NCBI RefSeq assembly: GCF_019649055.1
Contig: NW_026570546.1
Location: 1 to 50,037, forward strand
DNA length: 50,037 nucleotides
Direction of reading: 5' to 3'
Source: Paramacrobiotus metropolitanus
Taxonomy: Eukaryota; Tardigrada; Eutardigrada; Parachela; Macrobiotidae
How positions within the stretch are numbered: position 1 is the first letter of the stretch; each line of letters starts with the position of its first letter. Below are positions 1 through 12,050 of the stretch, piece by piece. Position numbers and translations under genes: made by a program. The notes under the pieces were generated by a model, which worked only from the letters and a program-made list of their open reading frames with translations, had not been told where the DNA came from and made no database searches.

Positions 1-1936
1 TAGTGTTTTTACTGCAAGATGGTTTCGTCCAAAGGCGCCGTTTGAACGCTTTTGGTGAATTTAGTCTTACCGACTCAGCCATAAACTACCGCATTGCTAC
101 CTTTAATTTGTGGAAATTGCACACTCACACCAACCTCGTACTGTACAGTACAGTACAGAAAAATGCGCTGAATTTAACGGTGTAGTTAATTTTTACTTAC
201 AACACAAGCTATCACCGCTACCTTCGTTTGCTAATATTCTCGCGTCGCCCATGACTGTACTGTATTAAAGTATTAAAGTAGTACTGTATTAAAGTATGAC
301 ATAGCTTCTAAGCCTTGACTGTTTCACAGAACAAAGTGACATACTTACAATTCATGTAGTGCTGGTGAAAAGTGTAATTAACGAAATTGACCTTATAATT
401 GATACGAAATTTGTGGACATGAACAGGAATTTCTGCTTTCGCGTAACCCGAAACGCATGTCAGAGTATTTTCATTTTACGATACTCAGTCTCAGTCCATT
501 CCACACAGAATATTACCACATGACAACGACTAGTGTGAAGAATATTACCACACCATCACACTAGTCGTTGTCAGCTTGCCACAAGGCGCAGTTTAATTCG
601 GGATTTGATACCGTATTACCCGAGCACCATAATTGTATAACAGCCCATTCGCCCATTAATAATTTGAAATTGTACAGTACAATTACCTCACTAATCTGAT
701 CTGCAAAAGCAACGTGATCAAACAATTTGTGCAACATTTAAGCACGTAGATCTTCTTATCGTACTTTTATATCTTTTCCGGATAGCCTTTGACCTGCCGC
801 ATTAAAAAATCGCGTAAACTAGTCACATCCAAAATGCTTTACGTTCTGTTATATACCGCTACAACTTTTACGAATAAGCAAGCAGCCTGTTAGCCTGGGT
901 ACCGTATAATACTTAATTACTTAATGGACGTATGATCAGCATGAGAACGGCGATCTGGACAGTACCTACAATATTATGCATTGGTATGGTTTTCTCGCAA
1001 CTACCACTGCAGATCCACGCGATTATCCAGACGAAAACACTGATGATGAATCCGAACCGGAAGGTGGGTTTGTTTAGGTTTTGAACTCATTTGCACCGAG
1101 CGCGAAGCGCGAGGTGCTGCAATAAGTCTTCGTCAAGAGCATAAAATTTGTCTGAAGCCACGAAGAGCGTACGTCACGCTTTTCCATTTCCACAATCCCA
1201 ATACCATTTCCCAGTGGTACTGGCGCTCGCACTCGTGCAGTAAGGTGGTTCGCAACCACCGCTAGTTAATATTAATACGCACTTTAAGCAGTAGCTACGC
1301 ATTTATCGATGATGTATATCCTTTTACTGATTAACAAACATATGCATACATTATGCTTGTCTGCAGGCGGGGAATACCAGACTGATCCACATTCCGCCGA
1401 GCGATTATCGGAGCGAAGCACATACAATGTACAGCACGACGATATCATGTATGCCGATTCCCACTCTGCCGTTTCATTGCCCAGTGGCACGGATGCGTTG
1501 AACGGTTAGTAGACGAAAATCGGCGTGTAACTATCGCTCGCTTTGCTACTTCTTCGGTAAAACGATTTGTGAGGACGAAGTACAGTATAAACTTCTAAAC
1601 TAGTATTAAAGCCGGCGAAACAGGTGTAAGTTGAAGATTTGGAGACGAAAGTCGATCGAACGCATTGAACAGTGGCTACGTAAAAGTGTGCAAACTTATT
1701 TTTAATACGCCACACAACGGCCGAAAATAACAAGCAGTCAGAAAAAAGGTGTGTGGCATGATAACGGTTTTGCTGAACTATGTAGTAAATTTTGGAGTCG
1801 CAAAAATTACAATTTTGACAATAAAACTTTTTGTAGGGAGGAAGGGCTTTGTTAAGGAAGTCAAAATGGACTGTATTTCGTCAAAGAATATCGTAAGCTT
1901 GAAATTGTCAAAATTAAATAACTTAAAGGTACTACA
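1..1936. other. Stretch without a recognised gene
   Basis: Only short open frames occur here and none shows a domain I recognise. Visible structure is limited to alternating GTACTGTA/TTAAAG simple sequence near 130-170 and 255-300 and the hairpin at 507-573. The bases are AT-rich and broken by stops in all frames. Nothing else can be supported. Confidence 0.6.
507..573. repeat. Perfect 18-bp inverted repeat with an overlapping 14-bp direct repeat
   Basis: The arms at 521-538 and 556-573 are exact reverse complements (left arm begins TGACAACGACTAG) around a 17-nt loop. The 14-mer AGAATATTACCACA occurs just before the left arm (507-520) and again in the loop (539-552). The combination of direct and inverted copies suggests a small fold-back insertion or a replication-slippage scar. 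No coding potential. Confidence 0.85.
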
Positions 1937-2355
1937 TTGGAAATCCTGTTGTGCGCGAGAGGAAATATCAGGAAAATGTTCGAACTGGAATTAAAAACAA
2001 ACCTATTGGCTTACGTGGAATACGCTTACGTGGAAAAGATGGGTTACGTGTTTTACGACCTGGCAGTCGAAACTTTTGGCACTTTCAGTTCGGATTTTAA
2101 GGAGCTCATTCGTTTCGCTGGCAGAAAGATCCGTGACGTGACAGGGGAACCTCGTTCTACTGCGTTTTTGAAGCAGAGATTAAGTCTAGCTTTAGTGAAA
2201 GGAAATGCTGCTGCTGTTTTGGGCACCTTGAATATGCGTCCTAGGATTTTTGATAGCAATAACGATTTTGGCTGTTTTACGTTTAAATTTGAATCATTTT
2301 AAGTAGTATTACGCGAATGCACTTTTTGTAACATTGATGGCCTTTGCCCAATAAA
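1937..2355 (+). mobile_element. Decayed 3' end of a LINE-type retrotransposon (copy 1)
   Basis: The open frame 1937-2302 encodes the far C-terminus of a reverse-transcriptase polyprotein family seen twice more in this window. Diagnostic pieces are LAVETFG, a TGEPRS..FLKQRLSLAL block, and the ending KGNAAAVLGT. In the better copy at 23.3-24.6 kb the matching region follows a Cys/His cluster and a DVTCVDT motif that I read as a PD-(D/E)XK-like endonuclease. Upstream of about 1937 the homology fades, as expected for a 5'-truncated, mutated copy. AATAAA lies at 2350-2355. The clade (R2/CRE-like or other) cannot be fixed without the RT domain. Confidence 0.75.
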
Positions 2356-2760
2356 ACATTTCAAGCTATTGGTAACTGGCCAACTAACTTGTAAACTAGT
2401 GTTAACAGTACACAAGAATTCGCACGGTATTCAACGGCCGGTATCTGGCAATGACTGCACATGTTTTCGCACAATTCAGTGCGTTCGATCGACTTCCGAC
2501 TCCAAACCATCAACTTACACGTGAATCGCCGACTTACTTGTACCTATGACAGAATGTCGGCATTCACTTACCAAACGAATGCGCGAACTTGGTAACTTTG
2601 GGTATTTCTTTAAGAAAGTTCCAGAAATATGGAAGCGATTACATATTGGCCAAATGGAAGAATTCCGTACGAGATCAGCTCCATGTTTGGTATGTAAAGT
2701 GTATTGTACTGGGTCCAGCTTTTTTACCAGCTAACACATCCACAATGGTATCATTGCCAG

Positions 2761-5700
2761 ATGGAGCCAGTGAATTCATTATCAGAGAATCAATGCATCT
2801 AATAGAGAAAGCAACATTTGGATGCATTAGTTTCGTACCGAGAAACAACCAGTCCAACTTTGTCGACTTTCAACCGGGTGAAAAGTAAGTGCGCAGTTCT
2901 CATTCTACAAAGCGCGAAAGCGACTGAGTGCTGTAATATCGTTTTCCGCGTTGTTCTTGATTCAATATCAAAATCGTAAGTAATGTTGAAAGCGACTGTC
3001 ATTAATGGGACGAAGTTGGGCGTTGAATATTAAAACGTTGAATGCAGACATGCATGCATGCTCTGTACATGCTCATTACTTATTAGGCTTGTCTGTAAAA
3101 AATACTACCGGAAAGCATTGCACTTATTTACTTGGACTTTGCAGTCTTTGGGACTGCAAAACCTTAACAGAAATTAATGAAAAACATTAGTGCTGGTAAA
3201 ATCATTTTCCGGTCGTCCCTTAATTGTACAAGTTCAAGCTGCATTATTGGATGGTTTTTCAGCTGTTCATCTTATCTGGGAATGCTTAACAGCAGCGACC
3301 ACCGCGGACAACCACTTTATCTGAACCAAGATACGAATTACAACTGCATGATACTGGGTATTGTCCAGCATGAAATCCTCCACGCCCTCGGCATGTATCA
3401 CGAGCACTGCCGACCGGATCGCGAGGCCTTTGTGGAGATTGTAGACGCCAACATTGCCGCTGGCTATCGAGATAATTTCAAAATCAAGCGCAGCGCACCA
3501 ACATACAACGTCGAATACGATCTGGAATCCATAATGCACTATGGACCATATGATTTCGCTGTGAATCCCAGCAGTAAGGTCATAAAGTTGAGAAGTGACG
3601 ACGGTAATCCACGTCCGACGCTGATGATGGGCCAGCGTTTACGTCTGAGTGTGCGCGACATCGCCAAGCTGCGGACTGCCTACCGCTGCCAAGTGGATGC
3701 CGGGGATTACGCTGATGGTACTCCACGCTTTCCTGACTTTCTGACGAGCAGCTTGAAGAAGGAGGAGTGCGATATGGAGTCAAACGAAGACTGCGGCAGT
3801 CCGAAGAAGCAGCGCTCGTGCTATTGGTATGGGAGACCTTACTTCACCATAGCGTGCCAACCAGGCGTCGATGTCGGCCGTTTGTGGCATATGGCTTCCC
3901 TGATGGCGCGTACACCATTGCGTGCCGTTCACATTGCCCTTGCCGAATCCGATTTTACTGTCCAGCCATTCGAGCCCATTGCCCAGCAAGTGACGAGTGT
4001 CTGGCTGATTAACTGTTCCACGCCGTACCCTGTAAGTCGACTGCGCTCGGTGGGTTTCGTATACCTGGCCGAATTCGGCTTGGAAAACTGCAGTAATGTG
4101 GCCATACAGAAGGATGATTTTCTGTATTCCCGGAAACTTCGAGTCATTAGCTTTCACGGAACCACGTTAACCTATATACAAAAAGGTACCTTTACCAATT
4201 TGGCGCACTTACGGCTTATCGTGTGGCACAACGGTGTGAACGCCACCAACCCCGCCTTCTACCGAAAGGTTACGTTTAATCAAGAAATGCAGGATTTTCT
4301 GAAATATATTCACTGCAGCTGCGAACTGGCATGGTTGCGACAATGGTGGAAGGAAAGCAATTTAGTAAAAAATCCAGATGATGTTGGTAACATCAAAATG
4401 CCACATAACTGGTTTCAGGGATGGCATTTATATCGTAGTGAACTTTTTCTTCCTGTCGACTGCTTAGCCCAGCCATTTCCTTCTAATCTTGGTATGATTA
4501 ATATGAGTCAGTGGGAGTTCTCTATTAACGAGCCATCCTGCGATGGATATTCAGAAAGTAAGAACGACGGTCGCTCCTCACCGTCCATTCTTATCCCGCA
4601 GATGGCCGCCAGTGCTGAGTTGCTTGACAGCCGCAAGCTGGCCGCCGATGAGTGCCTGGCACAGTTCGGGGACAAATGTCGTCCTGACGCGTGCTATCAG
4701 TGCCAGGCGGATAACAGTATATCGACTGTGGACTACTGTCAGCGCAGTATGGCGAATGACGAACGGATTAGCGTTATCCGATGCACCGCTGATGTGACGA
4801 GCCGCGAACTGCGGGATATGACCTTTTCCATGGCTAAACATCCAGTGAGAAGCACCGCGGTGGACGTGTTTGATGGAGATTATTTGGTATACCCGTCCTT
4901 CTCCGTCATCCGCCGACGTGTTCGTAGTCTGCGCGTGACGCGATGCGACACCGGCCGGACGACAGGTAAACTGCCAGGGCTGCAGTTTGACATGCTGCTG
5001 TTGTTGGAGTTAACGGCATGTCGAAGGCTGATTATCCAGAGAAATGATTTCCACGCGACGTATAAATTGGTCCTCTTTCAGCTGATTAACTCCACACTGT
5101 CGTATATGGATGCCGAATCGTTTGCCGATTTGCCGGCTCTACAACTGGCAACGCTGGACGCGGGACTAAGCCACATGGAAATGGAGTGGCCCAGCGATAT
5201 GAAGCAGCATCTTTGGCAGCTGCACTGCACTTGCGAATACTTTTGGTTTCGCTCGTGGCGGACTTCGCGGGTTCTACCTAAACTTTACTTTCCTCCAGTA
5301 GCCAACACGTCATTCACAACAGCAGACATTAATACCCAAAGTGTAAACGAACTCTGCAGCCGTCCTACTGGAACAAACGGACTGTCTCCTCTCGAGTCCA
5401 ATACGTTTGTGAAGAACTTGTTGAAGCACAGCGAATTGTGTAAAAACCGGGAGAACCTTTTTGTTCCTGTCGACTGCAGTAAAGAACGACGTTTCATTGG
5501 TACACTATCAACTAACGGCACCCAGTTACGCTTTTCGATCAACGAGCCCCAGTGCACAGGCAACGTAGATTTAAGTGCGAATGCAACAGTTGTTAAGCCA
5601 TCAAGAAACCCCAGCACCGTCAAGCCCCGTAAAGGTTTGTTTATTGCTCGAATTTCCCATTTACTGTCCATCCAAATTGACACTTCGTTAATTCGTCAGT

Positions 5701-6264
5701 GCAATCAGTTTCCATTTGTAAATTGGCTTCCTTGCTCGTCCACGGTTCAGTTGACCGTTGGCCTTGGATTGTTGCACGTATATAATACTGTGCTACGGGC
5801 CGAGAAGCCAGTTGGTCCGAAGAGGCAATGAATGCACTGGCAAAATCTTGGCGACGGATTTAAGTACTGCTCATCTTCTGACTTCCGCAATTTGCAGGGA
5901 ACTTTCGCGCTCAAGTTGCACAAGAGAAAAGATCGCAAATCTCCACAACCATCGTTAACGGTTTCGGAAAAACGGAATTCCAGGATGACCAGTGGTTAAA
6001 CTCCACCGATCCGGCTAATGAAAGTGGTTTCCTGTCTGCAGACCGGTTTTGGCCAAACAATACTGTACCTTTCATTGTTAGCCAGTCATTAGGTAAGATC
6101 GCCACACCCAAACGGAGGAGCAGCTGTATAATATACTGGCGGCTCCATAATTTTTAATCAATTGCTTTTTTAAAAATTAAGTTAAAAAGCGCATTTTCAG
6201 CGTAATTGTCACGTATTGCGAAATACTTATATTTGTTTATTCAGCGAGCCAACCAGAGAACTGA
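2761..6264 (+). CDS. Astacin-type zinc metalloprotease fused to two LRR/LRRCT modules
   Basis: Exon model: 2761-2884, 3263-5634, 5898-6092 and a short last exon (about 6245-6264); all junctions are GT-AG and in phase. One or more 5' exons (signal peptide, propeptide) lie upstream and are not resolved. The catalytic domain (M12A family) has the zinc site HEILHALGMYH at 3369-3401, followed by EHCRPDR, and the Met-turn SIMHYG at 3528-3545 with its tyrosine, so activity is expected. A Cys-rich region with leucine-rich repeats follows, closed twice by LRRCT-like blocks (CSCELAWLRQWW near 4310; CTCEYFWFRSW near 5225). Each is followed by a PVDC...FSINEP.C motif (about 4453 and 5468). It is probably secreted or cell-surface; the LRRs could bind a substrate or partner (inference). 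Exon 5898-6092 has no start codon of its own but is open and phase-consistent. The paralogue lies at 16.6-18.1 kb. Confidence 0.85.
2885..3262 (+). other. Intron of the astacin gene
   Basis: GTAAGT donor at 2885 and TTTTTCAG acceptor ending at 3262. Joining 2884 to 3263 gives ...FQPGEN-CSSYLG, matching the astacin pattern in which a Cys-x-Ser segment follows the first strand. The homologous intron in the second gene is 16751-16840, at the same codon position and phase. Confidence 0.8.
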
Positions 6265-6389
6265 CTGATCCGTCTATCAGGAATTTAAACATTCATATCC
6301 GCTGGTTTGCACTTCAAAGGTCACATACTAAAGTACATGAAGTCACAGTAAATTCTGTGACTGACATGTATCAAACACTTTCAAACAAG

Positions 6390-6395
6390 AATAAA
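6390..6395 (+). terminator. Likely poly(A) signal of the astacin gene
   Basis: AATAAA about 125 bp downstream of the inferred stop codon, in AT-rich sequence. Position and motif are the only evidence. Confidence 0.5.
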
Positions 6396-6784
6396 ATAAG
6401 TTATTGAATTTGTTATTGAATTTCAATAAGTTACTGAATTAGCTAAGACTATTAGCTAGAATGTTAGACTATTAATAACGGGAAATTCAGCCCCCCTCCC
6501 CAATTTATTCGGCTTCTGTCGATTTGATGTCGGCTTATGAAGTGATGTGCGCCGTCCTCACTACAAAATGCTCACATGCGCGGCAGTGTTTGCTGCAAAT
6601 TGCTTTCTAAATTGTTGGATTTGGTAAGAAAGTGTTTAAAAGGCTGTTGATTGACCTAAAGAGCAGCTTTTTTGTATATATATTCTTCATTTTGCTAATC
6701 TTCCCAAAGCGTTACCGCTCTGGTGGAAATGGCAAGGGGAATACAAATGTTGTCACTAACACATCGGTATTGGCGGTGACCGAG

Positions 6785-6889
6785 TGTAGCCGGCAAGAAT
6801 GTTAACATGTTCACGGTTCACGCTGTGAGCATATTCGACGGGCGAAAATGCTTGTGAGCATTTTTGACGGGCAAAAATGCTCACGAATG
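6785..6889 (+). repeat. Left TIR of the 9-kb element
   Basis: 105 bp matching the right arm with three substitutions. Its inner half holds two copies of a roughly 33-bp motif, TGAGCAT...GACGGGC...AAATGCT, each of which is partly self-complementary (TGAGCATTTTT with AAAAATGCTCA), a layout typical of transposase-binding subterminal repeats. Confidence 0.9.
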
Positions 6890-9023
6890 GTACAATGCAG
6901 TCCATAGGTACATTTTTTCTGCAAAGTTACAGATATTAATACCTCAGAAAATTTTATTACTGTAACAATATGAGTTTCCGTTGTAGGAAGTGCGCTTTCG
7001 ATAAAAGAATAATTTTTTGAACCCTTTCGCGCACGACGCAACAGTCAGGATGTACCAAGTACATGATCTGAATGTCACAATTCGCCCGAATAACTATTTG
7101 TTTGCGCAGCATCCGGTTCAAGATATTAGGAATTAAAGAACAAAATATTCTGTGTAAAAACCAGCTCCATAACATTTTCTTCACTACTGGCAGAATCAAA
7201 ATTAAAATTAAAAAAAATTCCTGTAAAAGGTTTGGGGAAGTACGATGAACATGTTTTATTCAGAATTTTTCTCTGTATGTACATACTTTTCACCAGGAGC
7301 AAAATTACAAGAATAAAAAGCAAAATTTAATTTGCGGGACATGACTGATCGTCTAATTTTTTTTGTTCGTTCCATTTTAGTATTTTCAGCAAGCGAATGT
7401 TGCGCGCTTGGACGGTTTTGAGAATAGAATCTAAATTATTATTTTGGCTGCATAATAGTTTTATGGTTTTTATCACGGTTCAGGTAACCTGGTAAGCACA
7501 CCAGACGCGCTGTTACTCCATATGATGCATGCAGCCAGTCTGCTTTATGCTCGTGAACATGGGTGCCGGGCGAGGATGTTCACGTTTGTGAGCGCGCGTG
7601 CCGGACTGGATGTTCACGCTTATAACAGTAATATTTAGTCACTATAGAAATCGAACTGAAAACCGCTGTTAATAAGGGGTAGGAAGCGGTAATTTTCGTC
7701 TACTCCTAATTTGTATGTTTGTACGATTTTTAGTCTGCAAATTTGCACTGAATTCGTGAATAACTGTGCCGGGTGGAGGTGTTCATGCTTTTAAATAAAA
7801 AACAGTGAATATCCAATTTGTTGATTTCGGATTCCTCTAGTTTTAGCTTCGCAAAAATCCCGCTGAATAAGTCCTTCTTTTATGCGATTACGTGGAGAGT
7901 TTCAGATATTTTAAACCGACTTATTCCTGTTTGCCGTGTCATTTGCGCTTACACGCGTACCAAACGGAAGTAACAATGACGGCAAAACTTAATAGCAAAA
8001 TTTTTCTAATACCGTGCTACATATTTCTGTCAATCCGCAGAGAAACTTGTACTCGTACATACGCCTGATTACATTGGCGGGATGTTTCGCCTTTAAAAAT
8101 GCTCACAAAAATTCTTCGTTGGTCAGAAATCCTTGTTATGTGTAATGTCGAAAGTGTTACGGAGGTTGCAAGTGTATGTGAAGGCGGCTTTGAAATTTTT
8201 TGTGCGTAGTATCAGAAGCCGCGGCCTTTTAGTTTGCGAAAGGTGCGAATTATTGCGAATTATTATTATTTTTACGAATTTGCGAAAGGAATTCAATCGT
8301 CCACAGACGGGACTGAAAGTTCCCATTAGTTAACGGGCCGAAGCTGTCACTAGCATCTTTTCGGCGTTTGCTTCGGTGTACAGTCGCCGCGCGATGTGTA
8401 TAATGCGGCTCTGGTGTTAATGGCACACCTAAACACACGCCACACTTGTCGTAGACACATACCTGTTCTAAACACAACCTTGCAAATCGGTTTTACTTAA
8501 TTACACAGTCAAGTTGACATAATTGCACCTGTTGGTTTCTGTGCAACCCATTTTTATCTCTATCCTTTGTTTTTCTGTAACAGCTTTGAAAATATATATT
8601 GTTTTTGATCACTTTGAAGGCTGACAAAGCTTTGGTTTTTTAAAGCTGGTTTTTCTCATTCTTCATTATAAAATGCATAAGCGGCTACGAAAGTGGTTTT
8701 GGGCTTGACTATGTCCATTTTACAGTAAATTTATCTGATCTGCCAGGTAGTCTGAATGCTGTTTCCATTGTGCTTGTAAACAAGGGCGCCGGGCGGGAAT
8801 GTTCACACTTTGTTGACATTGTGCTGAGCTGCGATATTACCGTTTTATGAACACATATTTGTAGCTACGCCGTAATCTGCTGTGCTTACCAGAGAACAGT
8901 TTTTTTACAGTACACAATTTTTTTTGAATTCAGCATTTTTTTCAAAAGCAGCTCTTTATCTTCCGCACTATCGAAGCTGGAAGCAGCACTGTGGAAATGA
9001 AATACAGTACACATCTGCAACGC
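6890..9023. other. Non-coding interior of the 9-kb element, left side
   Basis: AT-rich and without a recognisable gene. It holds scattered copies of the subterminal repeat: a compound copy at 7531-7619, and weaker single copies near 7768-7790 (GTGCCGGGTGGAGGTGTTCA) and 8785-8810 (GCGCCGGGCGGGAATGTTCA). Short open frames at 8.1-8.5 kb look like chance. Confidence 0.6.
7531..7619 (+). repeat. Internal subterminal repeat of the 9-kb element (left)
   Basis: Begins GCAGCCAGTCTGCTTTATGC and then alternates GTGAACAT/TGTTCAC with GC-rich CGCCGGGC-type cores. It recurs in reverse complement at 13754-13879, so it forms a second, inner inverted pair inside the element. Confidence 0.85.
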
Positions 9024-10538
9024 CTATTTGCCTCTGCACAGTTCGCATGCAAATGTTCCTTTTGCTGTTCGGGCTTGCTTAACGCAATTAACGTGAAACT
9101 GTTTTATAAGACACCCTTTGTAGCGGCAGGTGACAATTTCCTTAGCCGAATCTGGTTTTGGCAGTCTGCAAGTGCAGATAATGGGAAACCGGTGCACAAA
9201 TCGCTCGACATCGACACATGGCTCCAAAACCTTATTTGGACCGACGACATACGGGAAAGGGGTCATGAATTTGTTAACAACGCAGCTGTGAAGTGAAGGC
9301 GCATCTAAAAAATTGCACATTTCTTCAAGTAAGCTTTAACCAAGGTTAAGTCACCGGCTCCCGCCTCCTAAAAATTTTACTTATTGCCGGAAGGCGGAAA
9401 ATTGGTTAACCTTAAGTATGAATTTAAAAAAATTAATATCATCGGCCATGTTTGAGGGAGTGTTGCCAAACATGTTTCAATAGTCAAGCTTGCACTAGTA
9501 GAGTATTTATTTTACAATGAGAAATGAGAATGGGGAATACAAAACACGCATACAGGGTACCGTGCAATGTCCGAGTTTAGCACAAATACGTGTAATCATC
9601 AGTCAGATCCTTTGCTAGATGCTTCTATAATTTACTACTACTCAGTCAATTATCCATAAGATCTATATACAGTATGTTTTCGGAAATGGGTGGATTTCTC
9701 ATAAAAGAGTACCATACAAGGGTCGCGGTTGGCAGCGGCGGGAGCCGGTGACACAGCCCTGATATGCACTACATACAATATTCACATGCACTTCAGACAT
9801 GGAATCACAAACGGGAAACCGTAAGAAAATATGGCGCAGAGGTAAGGCAGCTATTCGTATACTTTATAGTAATAAACAGTGTAGCTAGCTTCTTACCAAA
9901 GATTTCTTAAAAGCGATGTTGCGCAAGTCCTGCCCATGACATGCGGCTGTGGCGCACGCCAAAACATATACCCCGCAATCGGAATAATTTGGCTGCTGGT
10001 CGCAAGGCTGCAGACGAATTTCAATTTCTGCCGAAGTCGCGTTAGCTAAAGCTGCGCTAATTTTCATTAACTCGAAATCTCTTGCTTTGCCCATTTCAAC
10101 TGCCAGGCTGTCATAGACATTCACAAGGAAAGGTGATTGTTTTCCATCTTGTTGCCCGACCCCTTGTAGCAGAACAAAATGGTTCCGATGAATGTACGAC
10201 ACTTGCAGAAAACTACGGTCACGGAAAAATAAGGAACGGCGAGTTGCAGATAATTCTCCTCTGTCGGTCAACGCTTCAATTGGCAACAGTCCATCAACTT
10301 GCGGAAACTGAGCTTTTAAAATCTCCGATACTGCTGAGACTATGAAGGTGGACAGTGGGGTTTTCGGTTGCAGAATGCTGGTTAAATCATTAATGGTTAA
10401 AGAGATTTTCGACAACGCCGCTAAAACGCTGTCAGAAAACGGGTTCGCTTTTGTTAAAAGCGGCAACTGTTCAGTACTTTCTGGCTCAGGTGATCCGTCC
10501 TCCGCTGCGGAATTATCGCCCAAGATAACTTTTAGTTC
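9024..10538 (-). CDS. C48/Ulp1-like cysteine protease with C-terminal PHD finger (frameshifted)
   Basis: Exon 10538-9897 (214 codons) starts after a TTTTAG acceptor and ends at TTG|GTAAGA. It carries the order expected of SUMO-protease-like C48 enzymes: His in NHFVLLQG, Asp in VNVYDSL, Gln in CDQQPNYSDCG, and the nucleophile Cys in SDCGVYVLA. The next exon (from 9304) opens MRLHF. The frame then shifts into a stretch with KFMTPFP and a PHD-like set C-x-C...C-x4-C...FHVNC...C-x2-C, ending at 9024. In invertebrate genomes the order DCG - MRxH - (C) - PFP - PHD is a recurring gene type (from memory). The phase-0 splice leads to a stop after 13 codons, so a one-base indel near 9275-9295 breaks the gene, unless it is a sequencing error. 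It lies inside the 9-kb element and may be element-encoded. The true start is probably in an upstream exon. Confidence 0.65.
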
Positions 10539-11108
10539 CTAAAATTTTGGAAATTCATTGATTTTGAAAGCAATAAGGTTTGATGCTCGTAAACTATAAA
10601 TGTCGCACAACAAGGTTGCTGCTTTACAATTTCATAGATCGGTTAGATCATCCGGCCGCCGGCCTATATATTAGTACATGTGACAAAACTAGCCATAAAA
10701 CGCTATCTATGTCTCTACCAGGTAAATGAAATCGATGTCGTGCATATGTACACTCGGTTACTATGAAAAAGGGTATCTTAATGGGAAAAAACCCCGAAAA
10801 TTCGTTAAATCAGTGTTAAGATTACGAAAATATGGTGCGACATCTTTCGGCTATTTTATATACAGAAAAAATGTACAGTTTTTACAAAACTCGCTATGTG
10901 TAGTAAATTTGGTATACCTGATCTAGTTCCAAAAAGGCTTTCTGTCTGGCCATTTTTAGGTTATTCAGGTTTTGTTGGGCTTGTTCTAGACGAGCGGCAT
11001 CGATAATTTCGATGTGGTCAGCTACGGCAGCCGACGAAGCTCATACACTCCGAGTATTATGACCATACGGTGGCAAACAAAAGGTCTTCATGTTGACGCA
11101 GCTGTTAA

Positions 11109-11719
11109 GGGATTTGGCCCGGTACATAGCACTGAAATCGTGTACATTGACGGGAATACGCGCTTTCGCGCACTTTCAAACACTTTTAGTTGTTTTTGAA
11201 ATTGTGTAGCCAAATGATTGGTGTACATAGGCGTGAAATCGTTTTGCGCAATATGGTTAGGTAAAATTTTTAGGTGTTTTTTTGTATTGTGTACCAAATC
11301 TTGCGCATAGCATGAAATCGTTTTGACATCGTTCACGATTCCAGCATGCATGTTTTCAAATTTTAAAATGAATTTCAAAAGTTTTAAAATTCATTTTAAA
11401 ATTCGAAAAAATCGTGGGAGTCTGGATCCGTGTCAAAACGATCTTCATGATTTTGTGCATTTACGCGCAAAATTTGAAAGGGATCGGTCCATAATGAGAC
11501 TTTTGGTACACCTGAATGCATTTAAACTTTTTGGAATTTTGGTACCCTCATAACTTCGCAACCGGATGTTGCGCGCGCAAGCGGTTTTCTCACCTAGGTA
11601 TACAGTTCTTCTGGCTACAAAATACCATAAAGCAATGCAAAAAAGTGTTTGGGAGCGCGCAACAGCGAAAGTTCCCCTGGATGTACACGAACTTGGTGCT
11701 ATGTACCGAGCCAAATCCC
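11109..11719. mobile_element. TTAA-flanked fold-back MITE (611 bp)
   Basis: TTAA tetramers at 11105-11108 and 11720-11723 flank GGGATTTGGC...GCCAAATCCC. The two ends match imperfectly for well over 100 bp in inverted orientation (both contain CGGTACATAGCAC and AAACACTTT). TTAA duplications are typical of piggyBac and Kolobok transposons. No transposase is visible, so it is non-autonomous. It sits in the gap between the C48 exon and the Pro-rich exon. Confidence 0.8.
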
Positions 11720-12050
11720 TTAAACCATTTTAGAAGCTCTTCTTCGCACCCCAACCTTTGGCCTGCTACCTGTACTCCACACAGCGACTCGCAGGCGTAC
11801 GCGATGCTGTGCGGATAGTTTAGAGGAAAACTGAATTTTCGGGAATTCGACTACAAGGATGCTCGAACTTTCTGGTGCAAATAGTGTCCAGTACAGGTCC
11901 ACCATAACTATATTGTGGATTTTGGATTGCCTTGCAAACTGTAATAAACCACCCGATACAAGGCAACAATCCTAAGGAATACAAATTCTACAATAATTTC
12001 GATTTTTTTGTTATTCCGAAAAAATTATGTCCTAAATAAACACTTCGTAC

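Noticed and set aside
3780-4157. Minus-strand frames of 70-125 codons opposite the first astacin gene
   Set aside because: Shadows of the 2.4-kb coding exon on the other strand.
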